From NCBI GenBank assembly GCA_038230035.1, contig JBBRNX010000004.1, positions 80,770-144,769 of the forward strand: a stretch of DNA of 64,000 bases, given 5' to 3'. The notes beneath the pieces are model-generated. The model was not told the origin of the DNA, did no database searches, and saw nothing but the letters and a program-made list of their open reading frames with translations. This stretch comes from Gaiella sp038230035 (GTDB taxonomy: Bacteria > Actinomycetota > Thermoleophilia > Gaiellales > Gaiellaceae). Made by a program: the position numbers and the translations under genes. This document shows, one piece after another, positions 24,033-32,742 of the stretch (the first letter of the stretch is position 1; every line of letters starts with the position of its first letter).

Positions 24033-26059
24033 CAGTCTGTCTTCACCAGGACCTGTGAAGCGGCCTTCTGGCGGAACCACTTCTCGAACACCTCGAGCGC
24101 CGCCGGGGCTGCTGCAACGGAGCCATGGCCGCCGTTCTCGATCAGCGCGCAGACGACAATCGGTCCATGCCCGTGGTAGTCGGTCTGCTGGTACGGGCCC
24201 CAACCGCACCACCACGACTGGTTCTCGAGGTGATCGGCCGGGTAGCCGGGCAGCGGGACAACCTTCTCGGCGGTGCCCGTCTTGCCGGCGATCGGCACCG
24301 GATACGTCCCGAAGGAGCCCGACGAGGTGCCCTTCGTGCTGTGCGTCGCGGCGAACAGGCCCTGCCCGATGATGTCGACGGCCGAGCGGTCTACCCCGGC
24401 GGGGACAGGCGGGTTCGGAGCGAAACGGCGGAGCACGACTGGCTCCTGCCCGTTCGCAGCGGGACGGTCGACGCCGGCGACGACGTACGGCGTTACGAGG
24501 TTGCCGCCGTTCGCCAACGTCGCATAGAACCGCGCCATCTGTAGCGGCGTCACCGCGATGTCCTTCTGCCCGATCGCAAGCTGGATCGAGTCGCCCGGGT
24601 TCCACGCCTTGTCGACTGCGGATGCATACGTCCTCTTTCGCCACGCGGGAGTCGGCACAAGACCCTGCACCTCACCGCCGATATCGAGGCCAGTCGGCCT
24701 CCCGAACCCGAACTTCGTTGCCCAGTCCTGCAGCCGCGACCAGGCCGCCGGGCCGCGCTGGTAGAAGCGGTCACCGACCGTATAGAAGTACGTGTCGCAA
24801 GACTGGGCAAGTGCCGTCGTCAGCGTCATCGGCTCGTTGACGAACGGGTCCCAGTTCTTGAACACCTGCTTGTCGAGGCCGTAGGTCGCCTGTCCGGTGC
24901 ATTGGATCGACTCGTACGGCGACAGCAGATGCTCTTGCAGCGCGGCCAGCGCCGTCACCGGCTTGAACGTCGAGCCCGGCGGATACTGGCCGGCAATGGC
25001 GCGGTTCAGGCCGGGGTGGTTCGCCTTCACGGCGGCCGTCTCGTTTACGAGCGGCGCGATCTTCTTCGGGTCGACGCGGCCAACCCAGACCGACGGCTTG
25101 TACGTCGGGTACGACGCCATCGCGAGCACGGCGCCGTCGCGCGGGTCGAGCGCAACGATGGCGCCTCCGTTCGCGGCCCACTGGCCGTTCCTGTGGGCGA
25201 GCGCGATCCCGTCGCGGATCGCCCGCTCCGCGGTGCGCTGCAGGCCGACGTCGATCGTCAGCTGGATAGCGTTTCCGGCCTGGGCGCTACGGCGGAGCTC
25301 GAGCGCGCTTCGTGGTCGGCCCGCCGAGTCGACACGGATCTGCGCCAACCCAGTCCTCCCACGCAGGAACTTGTCGGCCACCGACTCGACCCCCGCCTGC
25401 CCGATCTTGTCCCCCGGCCGGTACCCCTGCCGAGCCAGGATCTTGAGCTCACCGGGCGACACCTCGCCGACGTACCCGAGCAGCTGCGCGGCTATCGATT
25501 GGTAGTCGTAATGTCGCAGGTACGTCTGGACGATCTGGACGCCTGGAAAATCGACCTGGTGCTCCTTCAGGTACGCGACCTGGTCGTAGCGGACGGCGGT
25601 CTTGACGGTGATCGGATCGACGGGATCGTGCGTTCGCGCGTCGACGTTGGCGGCAAGCTCGTGGAGGGGCACGCCGAGCACGGTCGCGAGCCTGCGGATC
25701 TCGCTGTAGCGCCCGTGTTTCGGCAGATCGCCGACCCAGAGCTTGACCGCCGTGCCCGCCGTGTTGTCGACGATCACGGTTCCGTTCCGGTCGAGGATCG
25801 GCCCACGTGGCGCCTCGACGCGGATCAGCCTGAGCTGGTTGTCCTGCGCTGCGGCGAGGTACTTGGGTCCGGAGAGCGCCTGGAGCGACCAGAGCCGGAA
25901 GAACAGCACACCGAATACGAGCAACGCCATAGCACCGAGGACACCGATACGGACGGCAAGGCCGGGTGTCAGCCGGTATGGCTCCTGCGACTTCGGATCA
26001 GGCGGCAGGAACCGGCGGGACGGAGAGCGGCGGTCGCTGTACGGGACGCGGCTAGACAA
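24032..26059 (-). CDS. mrdA: Penicillin-binding protein 2 (elongation transpeptidase)
   Basis: 675 residues. It cross-links peptidoglycan in the side wall and activates RodA. An N-terminal anchor (LGAMALLVFGVLFFRLWSL) leads to the dimer/pedestal region and a transpeptidase domain with the active serine in PGSTFKPV (SxxK), the second motif SCD in AQSCDTYFY, and the third motif KTGTAE. The start is TTG 26059, overlapping the mreD stop by eight bases; no ATG precedes the anchor. The third residue of motif two is Asp in place of the usual Asn, as in many class B PBPs of this type. Confidence 0.95.
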   Translation of the reverse strand: MSSRVPYSDRRSPSRRFLPPDPKSQEPYRLTPGLAVRIGVLGAMALLVFGVLFFRLWSLQALSGPKYLAAAQDNQLRLIRVEAPRGPILDRNGTVIVDNTAGTAVKLWVGDLPKHGRYSEIRRLATVLGVPLHELAANVDARTHDPVDPITVKTAVRYDQVAYLKEHQVDFPGVQIVQTYLRHYDYQSIAAQLLGYVGEVSPGELKILARQGYRPGDKIGQAGVESVADKFLRGRTGLAQIRVDSAGRPRSALELRRSAQAGNAIQLTIDVGLQRTAERAIRDGIALAHRNGQWAANGGAIVALDPRDGAVLAMASYPTYKPSVWVGRVDPKKIAPLVNETAAVKANHPGLNRAIAGQYPPGSTFKPVTALAALQEHLLSPYESIQCTGQATYGLDKQVFKNWDPFVNEPMTLTTALAQSCDTYFYTVGDRFYQRGPAAWSRLQDWATKFGFGRPTGLDIGGEVQGLVPTPAWRKRTYASAVDKAWNPGDSIQLAIGQKDIAVTPLQMARFYATLANGGNLVTPYVVAGVDRPAANGQEPVVLRRFAPNPPVPAGVDRSAVDIIGQGLFAATHSTKGTSSGSFGTYPVPIAGKTGTAEKVVPLPGYPADHLENQSWWCGWGPYQQTDYHGHGPIVVCALIENGGHGSVAAAPAALEVFEKWFRQKAASQVLVKTD

Positions 26060-26573
26060 GGACCTGAACCTCGGTCGAGCGCTGCGCCTCCGACGGCGTG
26101 CGTAGGAGTGCGCGGCACAGGCGGCTCAGCGGCCACGCCAGGAGCAGGTTGAGCGGGATCGCAGGTAGGAGCGTCGTCACGAGCACGCGATGGGCCGAAA
26201 CCGGATCGCCCAGCATGTAGTGGAGCCCGAGCCCGCCGAAGGCGACGAGAACGGTCATCACAGCCACGGTGAGAGGGACCGCATACACGCGGCCGCGTCC
26301 TGTCGTCTCGCCGTAGCGTCCCGCCCAGTAACCGGCGACGGTGAGAAGCAAGGCAGTGACGCCGAGCGTCCCGAGTGTCGCGACGTCGACGAGCAGACCA
26401 CCGGCGAATCCTGCAACCGCGCCGGCGACCGAGCCTCGGAGCAGAGCGATGCAGACGAGAACGACGAGCAACGCGTCCGGCGTGCCGCCGAGGATCGAGA
26501 TCGGCGCAAGGATCGAGACCTGGACGATCGCTGCGAGGACGACGAGAGCTCCGATGCGAACCGCCGAGCTCAT
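26052..26573 (-). CDS. mreD: Rod-shape protein MreD
   Basis: 173 residues with about five membrane helices and little polar sequence. The start VRIGALVVLAAIVQVSILAP and the loop LGGTPDALLVVLVCIALLRG fit MreD. It bridges MreC and the PBP2/RodA pair. ATG 26573 overlaps the mreC stop by four bases (ATGA). Confidence 0.92.
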   Translation of the reverse strand: MSSAVRIGALVVLAAIVQVSILAPISILGGTPDALLVVLVCIALLRGSVAGAVAGFAGGLLVDVATLGTLGVTALLLTVAGYWAGRYGETTGRGRVYAVPLTVAVMTVLVAFGGLGLHYMLGDPVSAHRVLVTTLLPAIPLNLLLAWPLSRLCRALLRTPSEAQRSTEVQVLV

Positions 26574-27511
26574 GGGATCGCTGCCGTCTTTCGCACGAGG
26601 ACGATCACTGCGTCGAGCGCCGAGAAGTCCGCGAACGGCTGCACCTGGACCTGCTTGTAGAGGTCCGTATCCGTCTGGCCGACGCTCGTTACGACACCGA
26701 TCGGGATGCCCTTCGGGTAGAGCGACGAGAGACGTGCGGCACGCCAGCCGGCGGACACGATCGTGTCGCCGACGCGTACGTCCTTGTCCTTCGAGACGAG
26801 ATCGAGCTCGAGCGACGACCCAATCCCAGGGCCTTGTCCTACCACTCCGGCGGCGTCCGTCTTCGCATCCAGAGCCGAGACCGCGCTCTGCTCGTCGGTG
26901 AGCAAGGTGACGCGCGAGGCGTGCGAGGTGACGCGCGTGACAAGGCCGATCAAGCCGTCGCCGTTGACGACCGGGGCGTTGACCTCGACGCCGTCAGCAG
27001 AACCGGCCGAGACGATGATCGCCTGAGCGAAGGCGCCGGCTGGTCGGGAGATGACGCTCGCCGAGATCGAATTGAAGTCACCCGGGAACGTCGGACCCTC
27101 CTTGAAGTCGAGCAGGGCCTTGAACTGCTTCACCTGGTTCGCCGCGAACTCGTTCTGGACGAGCTGCTGCCGGAGGCGCTCGTTCTCGGCTCTGAGCTTC
27201 TTCTGGTCCGAACGCGCGTGGAGGAGCCCGTCGAACCAGGAATAGGCATCGTGGAACGGTCGTGCGACGCGGGTCGCAGCGATCTCGAACGGCCGGAGGG
27301 CAGCCGCTCCGGCGTTCTGGGCAGACGTCACCGGACCGCCGTTCGGCTCCCGAAACGAGAGCGTCACGAGCGCGAGTGCGACCACGACGAGGACTCCCAC
27401 GATGATCCGCCGCCGAAGCGCGGTGCTCGTTCGTGAGGTCGACTGGCCTGTGGCGGGACGCCGGACGCTTACGCCCAGCACCGCCGTACGCGCGGTGCGG
27501 TTACGGGGCAC
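26570..27511 (-). CDS. mreC: Rod-shape protein MreC
   Basis: 313 residues. One N-terminal membrane helix (RRIIVGVLVVVALALVTLSF), a coiled coil (about 100-130: KKLRAENERLRQQLVQNEFA), then the beta-rich MreC domain (ASVISRPAGAFAQAIIVSAG, VGDTIVSAG and GIPIGVVTSV). It organises the elongation machine outside the membrane. Between it and mreB lies a broken transposase, which splits the normally tight mreB-mreC pair. Confidence 0.93.
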   Translation of the reverse strand: MPRNRTARTAVLGVSVRRPATGQSTSRTSTALRRRIIVGVLVVVALALVTLSFREPNGGPVTSAQNAGAAALRPFEIAATRVARPFHDAYSWFDGLLHARSDQKKLRAENERLRQQLVQNEFAANQVKQFKALLDFKEGPTFPGDFNSISASVISRPAGAFAQAIIVSAGSADGVEVNAPVVNGDGLIGLVTRVTSHASRVTLLTDEQSAVSALDAKTDAAGVVGQGPGIGSSLELDLVSKDKDVRVGDTIVSAGWRAARLSSLYPKGIPIGVVTSVGQTDTDLYKQVQVQPFADFSALDAVIVLVRKTAAIP

Positions 27512-27529
27512 GGAGGGTCAGTGTAGCGG

Positions 27530-27993
27530 CGCGGATCGCCGAATCGGCGCTAACGCTTGCCAGAGCGGGCGACTGACCAGGGCCATTGTCCTGGCTGCCC
27601 ACCATTCCTGCGCGGACAGGATTCAGCAGAACGTAGCCGACGACGTCAGAGAGATAGCGCTCGCTGTCGATAACGCGTGCTCCGTACCGGTCACCGAACA
27701 GGTGTGACCCACGCGTCCGTACCGCTGGTTGAATCGTTGCGCGTAGGTGCCGAGCAGACGTTGCATACCCTTCGAGATACGCGGAAGCCCGGCTTCTACG
27801 ACGAGGTGGACGTGCGTGTCCATGAGGCAGAAAGCGTGCATCCGCCAAGCGTCGAGGCCGACAACTCGCGCGAGCAATGCGAGGAACGCCAGACGATCGT
27901 CCACATCGCGGAAGATCGTGAGGTGGTCGAACCCTCGCGCGTAGACGTGTAAATAGCACCGTCAGCGAGCGCGTACCGCGGTAGGCGAGCCAT
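27530..27993 (-). pseudogene. Decayed REP-associated tyrosine transposase (RAYT)
   Basis: Y1/IS200-like transposase of the RAYT group, starting MARLPRYALADGAIY at 27993. Two single-base losses break it. One lies near 27951, where TAC CAC has become TACAC and the frame changes to HVYARGFDHLTIFRDVDDRL. The other lies near 27708, after AQRFNQRYGR, with the frame resuming at RGSHLFGDRYGARVI. The HUH motif (MDTHVHLVVEAG) is intact in the middle piece, and the end YVLLNPVRAGMVG is typical. It lies between mreC and mreB next to a long hairpin repeat, as RAYT genes lie next to REP elements. Confidence 0.82.
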
Positions 27994-28030
27994 GGCAACG
28001 ACGGTAGCGTGCAACAGACCCGAACGGCCC

Positions 28031-28110
28031 CTGTGGACACATTGGCACGAACTTGGCACAAACCGGGAACTGTCCCTAGGTGTGCCAAGTTCGTGCCAAG
28101 TTGTCCACAG
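28031..28110. repeat. 80-base perfect-arm hairpin (REP-like) beside the RAYT remnant
   Basis: TTGGCACGAACTTGGCACA (28042-28060) is the exact reverse complement of 28081-28099; the loop is 20 bases. Two bases further out, CTGTGGACA (28031-28039) pairs exactly with TGTCCACAG (28102-28110). Each arm itself holds TTGGCAC twice. It sits 38 bases upstream of the transposase start. RAYT enzymes act on such hairpins. Confidence 0.85.
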
Positions 28111-28144
28111 GATTGACCGACCTGGCGGCGAACTCCGGTTCTCA

Positions 28145-28177
28145 CCAGCGGACGGCCTTGCTAGTTGGACGGCCTTG

Positions 28178-28182
<5 letters not shown>
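28145..28182. repeat. Short direct repeat at the mreB 3' end
   Basis: GGACGGCCTTGCTAGTTG occurs twice in a row, starting near 28151 and 28169; the second copy contains the mreB stop codon. It looks like a slip or insertion scar next to the REP-like hairpin. Confidence 0.6.
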
Positions 28183-29239
<1,057 letters not shown>

Positions 29240-29251
29240 GAGCGGACGAGT

Positions 29252-29824
29252 CTAGCTGCGCGCTTTCAACAGATCCGGCGCGTGACGCTCGAGAACGTCG
29301 ATGAGCAAGGCGCCCGGCAAGCCGACGACGTTCAGGTAGTCGCCTTCGATTCGCTCCGCGAGCCGACCACCGAGCCCCTGGATCGCGTAGCCCCCCGCAC
29401 GGCCGCGCCATTCCCCGCTCGCGACGTACATGGCGACATCTGCGGGCGAAAGCTGCCGGAACCGCACAGCCGTTCGCTCCTCGTCGACGACCTCGAACCC
29501 GATCCCGAGGAGACACAACCCCGATTGCACCACGTGAGTCTGGCCGGAGAGCTGCCGGAGCATCCGCTCGGCTTCGTTCTCGTCCACCGGCTTGCCGTAC
29601 GCTCGTCCGCCGAGGACGACGGCCGTGTCGACCCCAAGCGTGAACGAGCCGGCATTGTGAACGGAGCGCGCCTTCCCTTCGGCGTGGGCACGAACCAGAT
29701 CGGCCGGATCAACATCAGGAGAGTCGCGCTCGACGTACGTCGGCGCAACTGCGTCGAACGGGATTCGCAGCTGGTCCAGGATCGCCCGCCGCTGCGGCGA
29801 GGTCGAGGCGAGAACGAGCCTCAC
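29252..29824 (-). CDS. maf: Maf-like nucleotide pyrophosphatase
   Basis: 190 residues from GTG 29824, which overlaps the stop of the methyltransferase gene (GTGA). Family blocks: LVLASTSPQRRAILDQL, FTLGVDTAVVLGG and AGGYAIQGLGG. Maf enzymes hydrolyse non-standard or modified nucleoside triphosphates and have been linked to septum control. It sits just upstream of mreB, a common arrangement. Confidence 0.92.
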   Translation of the reverse strand: MRLVLASTSPQRRAILDQLRIPFDAVAPTYVERDSPDVDPADLVRAHAEGKARSVHNAGSFTLGVDTAVVLGGRAYGKPVDENEAERMLRQLSGQTHVVQSGLCLLGIGFEVVDEERTAVRFRQLSPADVAMYVASGEWRGRAGGYAIQGLGGRLAERIEGDYLNVVGLPGALLIDVLERHAPDLLKARS

Positions 29825-30585
29825 GCGACTTTGCGCGCCGAACAGATCTCCTCCGACGGCCACTGGCGAGCCCAGTCAGCGGTGACGAAATCGCAGTACT
29901 CGTGTGTTTCGGCGCTCGGAGGCGCGCAGAGCTCGTGCAGAGCTTCGACCTCGAAGCCACTCGCTCGCAGGACGTTGATCATCTCGCCGTGGGCGAGGTG
30001 AAACTCGATTCCCTCTTCTCCGGGCCACTCGAACCGATGCATGTCGAACTGTGGCCGCAAGAGCTGTGTCTCGGCCGGGCCGGCATCGGGTGAGCAGAGG
30101 ATGACGAGCGGGCTGTTCACGAGGAACACGAGCCGCCCGCCCGGCCGAAGCAGTCGAGCCGCCTCGGGTATCCAACGGTACGGGTCGCACCAGATCGACG
30201 CGCCGTACTCGGACACGGCGAGGTCGAACCCGGCATCGGGAAGCGGCACCTCCTCGGCGCTCGCTTCGATCAGCGGAAACACGATCCCGAGCTCTGCCTG
30301 GCACCGCCTCGCCGTCTCGAGCTGCGCAGGTGTGATGTCGACTCCGACCGGTCGTGCGCCGCGCTTCGCAAGCCACGCCGAGAAGTACGCCGTCCCGCAG
30401 CCGAGCTCGATCACGTCGAGACCAGCGAAATCTCCAAGCACGCCTAGCTCACGTTCAGGGACGTTCCACATCCCCCAGGTGATCTCTTCTTTCCGCCAAC
30501 CAGCGAGCGCCTGTCCGTCCGTGTACTCGGCGTTCGATGTCGTCCAGACCGCGCGATTCGCGACGACGTAGTCGGGCTCAGACAA
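29821..30585 (-). CDS. Class I SAM-dependent methyltransferase
   Basis: 254 residues from TTG 30585 (SEPDYVVANRAVWTTSNAEY), overlapping the ndk stop by eight bases. SAM-binding motif I is VIELGCGTAYFSAWLAKRGA, followed by VGVDITPAQLETARR and the post-motif DLAVSEYGASIWCDPYRWIP. The fold is Methyltransf_11-like and the substrate is unknown. It is co-transcribed with ndk and maf. The TTG start is inferred from overlap and from loss of sensible sequence upstream. Confidence 0.82.
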   Translation of the reverse strand: MSEPDYVVANRAVWTTSNAEYTDGQALAGWRKEEITWGMWNVPERELGVLGDFAGLDVIELGCGTAYFSAWLAKRGARPVGVDITPAQLETARRCQAELGIVFPLIEASAEEVPLPDAGFDLAVSEYGASIWCDPYRWIPEAARLLRPGGRLVFLVNSPLVILCSPDAGPAETQLLRPQFDMHRFEWPGEEGIEFHLAHGEMINVLRASGFEVEALHELCAPPSAETHEYCDFVTADWARQWPSEEICSARKVA

Positions 30586-30994
30586 GGCCGTCGGGGAAGA
30601 ACAGGCCGAGCTCCCGCTTTGCGCTCGCGCGCGAATCAGAGCCGTGCACGACGTTCTCGGAGAGCTCCGTTGCGAGGTCGCCGCGGATCGTCCCGGGCAG
30701 CGAGTCGGCGGGATTTGTCGCACCCATCAGCGCTCGAACGCCCGAGATCGCGTTCTCGCCACGAACCGCGAGCGCGAGCACAGGCCCTGACGTGATGAAC
30801 GAGACGAGATCGGGATAGAACGGCTTGCCCTTGTGCTCGGCGTAGTGCTCGGCGGCAAGCGCGCGCGGAATCTTCAGGAGTCGGGCGCCTCGCAGGTCGT
30901 AGCCGCGCCGCTCGAAACGCGAGACGATCTCGCCGGCGAGACCGCGGCGAACGCCGTCCGGCTTGACGAGGACAAGTGTGGTTTCGATAGCCAT
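30578..30994 (-). CDS. ndk: Nucleoside diphosphate kinase
   Basis: 138 residues. It passes phosphate from ATP to other NDPs through a phospho-histidine. Blocks: TLVLVKPDGVRRGLAGEIVS, and the active-site His in NVVHGSDSRASAKREL. ATG 30994 is the start; the longer frame upstream is a shadow of the zinc-ribbon gene. Normal length. Confidence 0.95.
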   Translation of the reverse strand: MAIETTLVLVKPDGVRRGLAGEIVSRFERRGYDLRGARLLKIPRALAAEHYAEHKGKPFYPDLVSFITSGPVLALAVRGENAISGVRALMGATNPADSLPGTIRGDLATELSENVVHGSDSRASAKRELGLFFPDGLV

Positions 30995-31007
30995 AGGGCG
31001 GCGGAGT

Positions 31008-31529
31008 CTAGTTGCTGATGCGCTGTTGCGGCGCGCGCAACTGCGCTCGCCCCGCGGTGCTCCCGGCGGGGAGGCTCGCGACCGACGGCACCGGCGCGGC
31101 GCAGTACGGGCACGCCAGCCAGATGGCCTCGAGCGGGGCGTTGCACGACTGGCATGCCTGGCGGAGCCGGGTCGTGCAGATCGGACAGACGAGGTAGGTC
31201 GACTCGACTGACGCACGACACGTCGGGCATTCGATCCCGCGTAGTGCCAGCCGCTGCTCGATCACACGCAGCTCGAGGTCACGCTCGCGCACTTCGCGCA
31301 GCAACTCGGCCGGACGGAAGAAGAGGTACACGAGCGGGCCGAGGAACGGAACCGCGAGCCCGAACATGGTCGCGACCGCGACGAGCCACGGGTTCGCAAT
31401 CCGTCGGCGAGCGTCGCGGAAGACCCAGAACGCGGACGCGAGCCAGAACACCACCGCGATGGCGATGGCGACGTTGCGAATCAGCCTCCAGGGAGGGGCT
31501 GAGAGAAGGATTCCGGCGGCGAGATGCAC
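31008..31529 (-). CDS. Membrane protein with double zinc ribbon
   Basis: 173 residues from GTG 31529. Two membrane helices (NVAIAIAVVFWLASAFWVF and LVAVATMFGLAVPFLGPLVY) are followed by a short coiled part and zinc-ribbon knuckles CPTC, CPIC, CQSC and CPYC, which pair as two ribbons. Such proteins are common in actinobacteria; no function is assigned. It lies between a 37-residue membrane peptide and ndk. The ribosome site is weak, so the exact start is uncertain. Confidence 0.72.
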   Translation of the reverse strand: MHLAAGILLSAPPWRLIRNVAIAIAVVFWLASAFWVFRDARRRIANPWLVAVATMFGLAVPFLGPLVYLFFRPAELLREVRERDLELRVIEQRLALRGIECPTCRASVESTYLVCPICTTRLRQACQSCNAPLEAIWLACPYCAAPVPSVASLPAGSTAGRAQLRAPQQRISN

Positions 31530-31545
31530 GTGTGGTTGGTTCGTA

Positions 31546-31659
31546 TCAGAGGACGAGCTTGCCGACGATATACCCGAGCGCGAATGCACCGCCCACGAGA
31601 AGCGCGAGGAGCGTCAGCGCGAACGCAAGCACGGCGACCCGCTCGCGCGCGCGTGTCAC
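31546..31659 (-). CDS. 37-residue single-helix membrane peptide
   Basis: Small ORF, VTRARERVAVLAFALTLLAL then LVGGAFALGYIVGKLVL, with a basic N-terminus and one long helix. Its GTG start overlaps the folC stop (GTGA), so translation is coupled. The layout and good hydrophobic pattern support a real gene. Function unknown; tiny membrane proteins in this position downstream of folC are plausible family members in related genomes (to be checked). Confidence 0.62.
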   Translation of the reverse strand: MTRARERVAVLAFALTLLALLVGGAFALGYIVGKLVL

Positions 31660-32738
31660 CTGGCGCGCTCCTGCTCACGACGCGCGAGATCCGCGAGGAG
31701 GTAAAGCGACCCTGTCACGAGGACGGGCTCGCCGAGCTCGTGGGCGCGTACCACGGCAGCCGGCGGATCGGCGACGACTTCGACGTGGGGGAAGTACGGC
31801 TTCGCGAGCGTCGCGAGATCGGCGGCGGGCAACGCACGCGCATTCGACGACTGGGTGGCGACAAAGCGCGAACCGGCTGCCGCGAGCGCCTCGAGCATCG
31901 CCCTGGCGTTCTTGTCCTGGAGGATCGACGCGCAGACGACATAATCCGCCGGCGGAAGCTGGTGCAGGAGCCAATCGACACCGTCCGGATTGTGGGCGCC
32001 GTCGCGGATCTCGCCTTCACGGTGCTCGAGCCGGCCGGGCAACGTGACGTCGACGGTCGCGGCGATCGGGTGACCTACAAACGCCTCCGCCGCTTCCCGC
32101 GCGCCGCCGAACACGATCGAGCTACCTCGGACATACTCGCGGAATATGTTGTCCGATAGGACAACTATACTGTCTTCGTGCGCTACCGCCAGCTTCTCCC
32201 GTGCGATCTCCTCGACCGTCTCGCCGAGCACTTCCGTGTGATCAAGGCCTACGTTCGTCAGCAACACGACGTTGGTCTCAAGCACGTTCGTCGCGTCGTG
32301 CCGGCCGCCGAGCCCGGCTTCGACGACCGCAACATCTACCCGGCAAGCCGCGAACTCGGCGAGCGCAGCGGCCGTAAGCGTCTCGAACTGGGTTGCTCGA
32401 ACCTGCTCCGCGGCATTCCGCACACGACCGATCGCAAGGTCGAAGTCCACCTCCCGCCCGTCGACGCGAATCCGCTCGGGCCAGCCGGATACATGAGGCG
32501 AGATCGTCGAGCCAACGTGGAGCCCGTCGGCGAGCAGCAACGCCTCGATCGTGCGCGTCGCGGTCGACTTGCCGTTCGTTCCGACAACGTGAATCGCCGG
32601 ATACGCCCGCTGCGGATTCCCGAGCGCCTCGAGCAGTGCCCACATCCGGTCGAGACCGAAGCCGTCGATCGGCCACGGCGACAACGACTCGATCCACTTC
32701 TCCGCACCTGCCGTTCCCGGGCATGCCAGAGAGCTCAT
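31656..32738 (-). CDS. folC: Folylpolyglutamate/dihydrofolate synthase FolC
   Basis: 360 residues from ATG 32738, rather short for FolC (usually 410-440). It adds glutamate to folates. Blocks: ATP loop HVVGTNGKSTATRTIEALL, the DHF/folate region GSTISPHVSGWPERIRVDG, LTNVGLDHTEVLGETVEEIA, and the C-terminal ligase part with IRDGAHNPDGVDWLL. It follows valS by four bases, a widespread gene pair (valS-folC). Confidence 0.92.
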   Translation of the reverse strand: MSSLACPGTAGAEKWIESLSPWPIDGFGLDRMWALLEALGNPQRAYPAIHVVGTNGKSTATRTIEALLLADGLHVGSTISPHVSGWPERIRVDGREVDFDLAIGRVRNAAEQVRATQFETLTAAALAEFAACRVDVAVVEAGLGGRHDATNVLETNVVLLTNVGLDHTEVLGETVEEIAREKLAVAHEDSIVVLSDNIFREYVRGSSIVFGGAREAAEAFVGHPIAATVDVTLPGRLEHREGEIRDGAHNPDGVDWLLHQLPPADYVVCASILQDKNARAMLEALAAAGSRFVATQSSNARALPAADLATLAKPYFPHVEVVADPPAAVVRAHELGEPVLVTGSLYLLADLARREQERAR

Positions 32739-32742
32739 CGCG

